64,000 nucleotides of DNA from Cytobacillus sp. IB215665 (lineage in GTDB: Bacteria; Bacillota; Bacilli; Bacillales; SM2101). The notes beneath the pieces were generated by a model. The model did no database searches. It was given only the letters and a program-made list of their open reading frames with translations, and was not told the DNA's origin. Of this stretch, positions 59,727-64,000 are shown piece after piece. The stretch lies in NCBI RefSeq assembly GCF_033963835.1, contig NZ_JAXBME010000004.1, positions 357,227 to 421,226 of the forward strand, read 5' to 3'. The stretch's first letter is position 1, and the number at the start of each line of letters is the position of its first letter. The position numbers and the translations under genes were made by a program.

Positions 59727-60257
59727 ATGCCACGAAATAATAATGTAGAAATACTTCGTCTATACGATCAATATAGCAGTCGTATTTTGAAGTTTATTTT
59801 TGTACTTACTAAAGATTACTACGCTTCCGAAGACTTAACACAAGATACATTTATTAAGGCCAGTAAATCGTTATCTCAACTAAAGAATAAAGAAAAAATA
59901 GAGACTTGGCTATTTCAAATTGCCCATAATATCACAATGGATTATATTAGAAGAAAAAAATTCAATGTTTTAGAACAATTAATTCCACTTTCAAGAGAAA
60001 AAGAGATTAATCCTTCAACAGAGAGAGCAATAATCATCACTGAAAATTGTAAAGAGTTGTATGATGCTCTTAGTAAATTAAAACCAACATATCGTAAAAT
60101 TATTACTCTTAGAAAAATTGAAGAATTATCTATTACAGAAACTAGTAAAGTTTTGGGTTGGTCTGAAAGCAAAGTTAAATCTACTTTATCAAGAGCAATA
60201 AAAGCCCTTCGAGCCGAATTAGAAAAAGGGGGATATATTTATGAGCAATCGTCATAA
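59727..60257 (+). CDS. ECF RNA polymerase sigma factor
   Basis: A 176-residue sigma-70 family protein with only regions 2 and 4. Region 2 includes SEDLTQDTFIKASKSL and WLFQIAHNITMDYIRRKK; region 4 includes LKPTYRKIITLRKIEELSI and a helix-turn-helix TSKVLGWSESKVKSTLSRA. ATG lies 11 nt after GGGGGGTG, a long spacing that may limit expression. It overlaps the next gene by 17 bp, the usual arrangement with an anti-sigma factor. Likely target genes are the divergent M23 gene and its own operon. Not one of the named B. subtilis ECF factors that I can recognise. Confidence 0.9.
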   Translation: MPRNNNVEILRLYDQYSSRILKFIFVLTKDYYASEDLTQDTFIKASKSLSQLKNKEKIETWLFQIAHNITMDYIRRKKFNVLEQLIPLSREKEINPSTERAIIITENCKELYDALSKLKPTYRKIITLRKIEELSITETSKVLGWSESKVKSTLSRAIKALRAELEKGGYIYEQSS

Positions 60258-60819
60258 AGAATATCCATTTAAAGGTGTGAAATCCTTGGATGATGGAATA
60301 CAATGGGATACACAAAAACAATTTGAACTAAGACAGAGAATAGAGTCAAGTTTAAATAAAAAACACAAAAGAGAAAAGGCTGTATTTAGGTTACTTCCAA
60401 TGGTTGGGTTAGTGACTGCATTATGTATTGTGAGTATATTGATAGCTTCATACATGTATGAAGAAGACTTGAAAAGTCATGGGAGTGCTCCTAATTTTGT
60501 AGAGAACACGGCTGAGGCTGCACTTAGTGTGATAGAAGTGCTCAATGAAAGCTCTACTATTCATTACGTCAATTTAGATATAACTACGGGAGAAGAGTGT
60601 AATTTCTGGTTAAATAACTTACATGATAGTTACAACTATAAATACAAAGTATATGCTCCTGATGGAAGTTTGATTGGAGAATCTACTACTGCTGGTTCGC
60701 AGGAAAGGTTATATTCAGTAGATTTAAGCTTATATGGTTCAGGTAAATATAAAATTAAGGTATATACACCTGCAGGTAATATTGGAGGTAAATATCATTT
60801 GAGAGTTAGAAATTTTTAG
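60241..60819 (+). CDS. Putative membrane anti-sigma factor with extracellular domain
   Basis: A 192-residue protein overlapping the sigma gene by 17 bp. The cytoplasmic N-terminus (1-48) is short and charged, without a clear zinc-binding HxxxCxxC motif. One membrane helix (about 50-70) is followed by an extracytoplasmic beta-rich domain (75-192) with YKVYAPDGSLIGES and GKYKIKVYTPAG, resembling a C-terminal pre-peptidase-like sandwich. Role as anti-sigma is inferred from overlap and topology. ATG follows AAAGGGGG. Confidence 0.7.
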   Translation: MSNRHKEYPFKGVKSLDDGIQWDTQKQFELRQRIESSLNKKHKREKAVFRLLPMVGLVTALCIVSILIASYMYEEDLKSHGSAPNFVENTAEAALSVIEVLNESSTIHYVNLDITTGEECNFWLNNLHDSYNYKYKVYAPDGSLIGESTTAGSQERLYSVDLSLYGSGKYKIKVYTPAGNIGGKYHLRVRNF

Positions 60820-61302
60820 GTATAAAAATAGTTAGTTACCTTTGTTTATAACAGAAAAGATTTTTACATTGATGAGATGATGAAGTTTACAATAAAAGAA
60901 CAATTTTATCGTGAATAAATATATTAACAATTATAATTTTATATATATATTTAATAAAACAACATGATTGACTACCATGAATGTGCTCCATTACCCACAC
61001 AATATGTATAGGAAGTACATATTTTTAATTACACGGCATTTGCATATTTGCTTAGCCTCATATAACCTCTACTCTTCGGAGTAGGGGTTTTTTAAATTGC
61101 ATTAAACTATGTTTTAAATATATAAACGAAAAGGTAATTATGTCTGTGAGTGAATAGTTAAAATTGTAATTTTATAGGTGTACTTAAATAAAACGGAATC
61201 CTATGAAAAATAAAGAAAAAATGGTATTTTAAAGATGTTTATGATAAAATAGTTTTTCGACATTACATAATAATTAGAATTTAGATTAGGAGAATGATAA
61301 TA
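60820..61302. other. Gap after the sigma operon with UUCG terminator
   Basis: Mostly very AT-rich. A strong intrinsic terminator lies at 61064-61094: AACCTCTACTC and GAGTAGGGGTT arms around a TTCG tetraloop, then TTTTT. A related but degraded block recurs near 62165-62250. No gene seen. Confidence 0.75.
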
Positions 61303-61434
61303 GTGAGAAAAAAGGTATTACTTATGATGGTTATAGGGAGCCTACTAACTTTTTATTCGAATACACTTCCATCGTACAACTTTTCAAATGTCGCTAGCAA
61401 TGTTTGTTGTGGTGGAGGCGAGCCTGGAGAATAG
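61303..61434 (+). CDS. Putative secreted 43-aa peptide with Cys-Cys-Gly-Gly-Gly core
   Basis: GTG at 61303 follows AGGAG by 10 nt (an ATG 9 bp earlier is too close to it). The product has a basic start and hydrophobic helix (MRKKVLLMMVIGSLLTF), then a polar stretch and the tail NVCCGGGEPGE. The layout (export signal plus short cysteine-containing C-terminus) is that of a signalling or modified peptide precursor, but no family was recognised and no processing, transport or receptor gene is adjacent. A hairpin (61481-61510) lies downstream. Confidence 0.5.
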   Translation: MRKKVLLMMVIGSLLTFYSNTLPSYNFSNVASNVCCGGGEPGE

Positions 61435-61480
61435 GAGCCACTAAAAAAAGAGAAGCTCGAATAATGAAGGAAGATATATA

Positions 61481-61510
61481 CGGAACTCATGACTAATAAT
61501 ATGAGTTCCG
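61481..61510. terminator. Hairpin downstream of the 43-aa peptide gene
   Basis: A perfect 10-bp stem (CGGAACTCAT and its complement) with a 10-nt loop; no T tract. Confidence 0.5.
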
Positions 61511-61661
61511 GGTATGCTTACCTCGACTTGAGATATATAGTTCCAATTCTTCAGAAATGTAAAATTGAAACTACACATAGTACATAACCATATTATTTAG
61601 AATAACGAATACAAAAAACAACTCTTGCATAATATACAATACAGCAAGATATTCACTCCAC

Positions 61662-61694
61662 GAAAAAACAGCCCTGCAAGCATGTAGGGCTGTT
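61662..61694 (-). terminator. Intrinsic terminator of the yolD-like gene
   Basis: AACAGCCCT and AGGGCTGTT arms; on the minus strand the stem is followed by TTTT, overlapping the stop codon region of the gene. Confidence 0.85.
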
Positions 61695-62022
61695 ATATTA
61701 TTTGTACGTTTATTATGTCCTCAAATTTAATTCTATGCACTTCCTCAAATTTATCCATTACTCTAATATGTTTATTGTATTGATCCAAAAAATGAATATA
61801 TCCCATACATGGCTTGAAAGAACCATTCTCAAAATATGTCACAGTCACTTCTTGTGTAAACTCAATAGCCTCCAGAATTGTGCTATTAATTTCCTCAATT
61901 TCATGCTCATCTAAGACAGGTTTTTCTAGCTTATAATAATCAGCCTGAGCTTCTTTCATCATCTTCATTTGTTCGGGTTGAATAAATGCAGGCATCCATT
62001 TCATAATTCCTCTATCTTTCAA
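61693..62022 (-). CDS. YolD-like family protein
   Basis: A 109-residue protein of the YolD-like family. It has the signature KDRGIMKWMPAF at the N-terminus, a central helix (LDEHEIEEINSTILEAIEF) and the C-terminal VTYFENGSFKPCMGYIHFLD and IKFEDIINV. Family members often accompany Y-family DNA polymerases (UvrX/YqjW) in SOS-controlled operons; no polymerase gene is adjacent here. TTG at 62022 follows GAGGTG with good spacing; the GTG 9 bp upstream is part of that site. A LexA-like box overlaps its promoter. Confidence 0.85.
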   Translation of the reverse strand: MKDRGIMKWMPAFIQPEQMKMMKEAQADYYKLEKPVLDEHEIEEINSTILEAIEFTQEVTVTYFENGSFKPCMGYIHFLDQYNKHIRVMDKFEEVHRIKFEDIINVQII

Positions 62023-62049
62023 ACGTATCACCTCAGTACTTATTATATG

Positions 62050-62063
62050 CGAAAATATGTTCG
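62050..62063. promoter_or_regulatory. LexA-like box before the yolD-like gene
   Basis: CGAAAATATGTTCG differs from the CGAAC-N4-GTTCG consensus at one base. It lies 3 bp upstream of a minus-strand TATAAT (62042-62047), so bound LexA would cover the promoter. Confidence 0.75.
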
Positions 62064-62644
62064 TTTATTGAAAGAAAAAATAAAATTTTATAGTGTCCTG
62101 TCCACACAATTGGTGGTAATAAATCATAATTTATAATCGGATGGGAATTTCCAACTTCATTGCCTTTACTTTTATGAGTAGGGGATTTTTTATTTTGTGT
62201 CTATCATCATATAAGTACATTAATGAAAAGATAATTTCGTCTGAGGGCGTTATAGCAACACTAAGAGTATGTAACCCTCCCTATTGTTCATGAAAGGAGG
62301 AGACATCAGAGAGGGGAGAGTGAAAGTGATGGAGTACTTTATTTTATGCAAGTATTTTAGTTAAGGTTGTATTAATCGATAGGTCAAAAATCATTTTTAT
62401 GCAACTCATTGGACATTGTGGTTATTAGAAATGGAGGGTTTTATTTGTTTATTTGCTTTTTTAACGAGTATTGTTAGTTTCATTTTTTCTGAGATGAGAA
62501 GGGGTTCTCTTATTAATTTACATAATAGTACTACTTTTAGTATATCGCAGATTAGCTTCCATTGTGCTTTTGGACAATGAAAAGGTATTAACAATTACAA
62601 TTACAGCCTCACAATTAAAATGTAACCAATATAAATCTATGGGC
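62064..62644. other. Low-information gap with degraded fragments
   Basis: A block at about 62165-62250 (TTTTATGAGTAGGGGATTTT, then AATGAAAAGATAATTTCGTC) resembles the sequence after the UUCG terminator at 61080-61140. An open frame from ATG 62431 to TGA 62580 (49 codons, hydrophobic N-terminus) has no ribosome-binding site and is not called. GAAAGGAGGAG at 62293 leads only to a 14-codon frame. Confidence 0.4.
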
Positions 62645-63739
62645 TCAGTTAGGCGTGATGGAAATTACATTTGCACGTATTCCAACAGGAACCACAGCAA
62701 TCACACTATGCGTTTTCACATCTATGACCGATACGGTTCCAATAACACTTGGGGGATTTTCAAAATTAACGACATAAGCCAATTTGCCATCTGGAGTGAA
62801 AGACATCCCAGATGGAGCCCTTCCAACCGGTACCATAGCAATTACATTATGAGTTTTCACATCTATGACGGATACTGATCCAGGATTGTCAATCACATTA
62901 TTTATGACATAAGCTAATTTGCCATCAGGTGTGAAGGACATAGCAATTGAGTCCCGTCCAACTGGTATCGTAGCAATCACGCTATGAGTTTTCACATCTA
63001 TGACCGAGACAGTTCCATTACCCATGGGCTCAGTGTTTATAACATAAGCCAATTTGCCGTCAGGCGTGATAGACACACCACGTGTATCCCTTCCAACTGG
63101 TATTGTAGCAATCACGCTATGAGTTTTCACATCTATGACCGAGACAGTTCCATTACCCATGGGCTCTGTGTGTGCAACATAAGCCAATTTGCCGTCAGGT
63201 GTGAAGGACACCGCACGTGGATCATCATTTGCATTATTACTAATCTGCACCGTAGCAATCACACTGTGAGTTTTCACATCTATGACCGAAGCAAATGTAA
63301 AAGATGGAATTTCTTGTCTACTGGTAACATAAGCTAATTTGCCATCAGGAGTGAAAGACACAACATTTACTGGATTTTCAATCGCAACCGTAGCAATTAC
63401 ATTATGAGTCTTCACGTCTATGACTGCAACGGTTGTTACTTCTATAACATAAGCCAATTTGCCATCAGGAGTGATTGACACCGCACGTGAATCATCGTTA
63501 ATCGGCACTGAAGCAATCACTTGGTGAGTTTTTACATCTATAACTGATAAAGTTGCATTATTTTGGAAATTCCCACTGTTCACAATATAAGCCAATTTGC
63601 CATCGGGCGTGAAGGATATAGCACGTGAACCAACTCCAACTGACACTGTAGCAATCACATTATGGGTTTTCACATCTATAACCGATACAGTTCCGTTACC
63701 TGAGGGCGAAGCGTTATTTACAACATAAGCCAGTACCAT
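62645..63739 (-). CDS. YVTN-family beta-propeller protein, C-terminally truncated
   Basis: A 364-residue protein made almost entirely of eight repeats of about 45 residues, each built around SVIDVKTHSVIAT then SFTPDGKLAYV, the YVTN beta-propeller blade. No signal peptide or anchor, which is unusual for this mostly exported family. ATG at 63739 follows AGGGTG; the frame opens at GTG 63748. Blades 5 and 6 are nearly identical in DNA (offset 135 bp), a recent duplication. The end reads SITPN-stop where SITPDGKLAYV is expected, consistent with a small deletion. Partner or ligand unknown. Confidence 0.82.
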   Translation of the reverse strand: MVLAYVVNNASPSGNGTVSVIDVKTHNVIATVSVGVGSRAISFTPDGKLAYIVNSGNFQNNATLSVIDVKTHQVIASVPINDDSRAVSITPDGKLAYVIEVTTVAVIDVKTHNVIATVAIENPVNVVSFTPDGKLAYVTSRQEIPSFTFASVIDVKTHSVIATVQISNNANDDPRAVSFTPDGKLAYVAHTEPMGNGTVSVIDVKTHSVIATIPVGRDTRGVSITPDGKLAYVINTEPMGNGTVSVIDVKTHSVIATIPVGRDSIAMSFTPDGKLAYVINNVIDNPGSVSVIDVKTHNVIAMVPVGRAPSGMSFTPDGKLAYVVNFENPPSVIGTVSVIDVKTHSVIAVVPVGIRANVISITPN

Positions 63740-64000
63740 AAGAATCACCCTATCTATTTAATTTGTTACCTTAATATATGCGGGATAGTTTGAAAATAAT
63801 TTCTCATATATACCAAAATAAGAAAAAAAGATATAAGGGCACATACTCTTTTTGCATTTTAGTAAACTCAATGATTAATGTGTCCAATAGTAAGATAAGC
63901 TTTTCTTACTATTGGACTTAATGAAAATGTTATTAAACAATACCAGCTAATATAAGTCAATACATTTTAAGAAATCATAATAGATTTAAGATGATATAAT
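63740..64000. other. Gene-free end of window with strong hairpin
   Basis: A 14-bp perfect stem (GTCCAATAGTAAGA, 63882-63895, and its complement, 63904-63917) with an 8-nt loop. No T tract. No open frame continues to the window edge. Confidence 0.6.

Noticed and set aside
62431..62580. 49-codon open frame with hydrophobic N-terminus
   Set aside because: No ribosome-binding site, no terminator, and no recognisable family; kept only as a note in the gap description.
62984..63337. Plus-strand open frame antisense to the propeller gene
   Set aside because: It is a by-product of the repeated blade codons on the other strand; no ribosome-binding site and a repetitive, unnatural composition.
62645..63739. 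Regularly spaced near-identical DNA repeats that might suggest a CRISPR array
   Set aside because: Spacing is 135 bp and in frame, the repeats encode YVTN propeller blades, and no cas genes are present.

Overview
The window is about 64 kb of an AT-rich chromosome from an endospore-forming member of the Bacillaceae (Bacillus sensu lato). The evidence is the gene order, which follows the Bacillus subtilis dpaA-to-glnA segment almost gene for gene, and the sporulation genes dpaAB, spoIIIE, spoVS, cotE and spoVK. Species cannot be read from the sequence.

Layout. 1-10 kb: the end of dpaA, then dpaB, asd, dapG and dapA (dipicolinate and lysine/diaminopimelate synthesis), RNase J2, a ClpP-like protease, ylzJ and spoIIIE. 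10-18 kb: a YmfD-like exporter, a GntR regulator and a nucleoside ABC importer (nupNOPQ). 18-28.5 kb: the ymfF-ymfM group, pgsA, cinA and recA. 29-37 kb: RNase Y, ymdB, spoVS, an M19 dipeptidase and korAB. 37-47.3 kb: miaB, ricA, cotE, mutS, mutL, miaA and hfq. 48.7-56.7 kb: spoVK, a minus-strand SUFU-domain gene that interrupts the usual order, hflX, ynbB, glnR and glnA. 56.7-64 kb: an accessory island opened by a broken tyrosine integrase. It holds phage-like scraps, a secreted protein, an M23 endopeptidase divergent from an ECF sigma/anti-sigma pair, a 43-aa putative secreted peptide, a YolD-family gene with a LexA-like box, and a truncated YVTN beta-propeller gene.

Readable regulation includes a sigma-H promoter before spoVS, two GlnR/TnrA boxes on the glnRA promoter, LexA boxes before recA and the yolD-like gene, and many intrinsic terminators. 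Many genes use GTG or TTG starts, which were placed by ribosome-binding sites.

The most unusual signal is a family of about 20 degenerate interspersed repeats of roughly 120-170 bp with imperfect inverted ends. They fill most long intergenic gaps from about 11.9 to 52 kb, sometimes as tandem copies, and flank the inserted SUFU gene on both sides, supplying its stop codon. None was seen in the first 10 kb or in the integrase island. A second, unrelated palindromic element (47896-48134) lies directly against one of these repeats.
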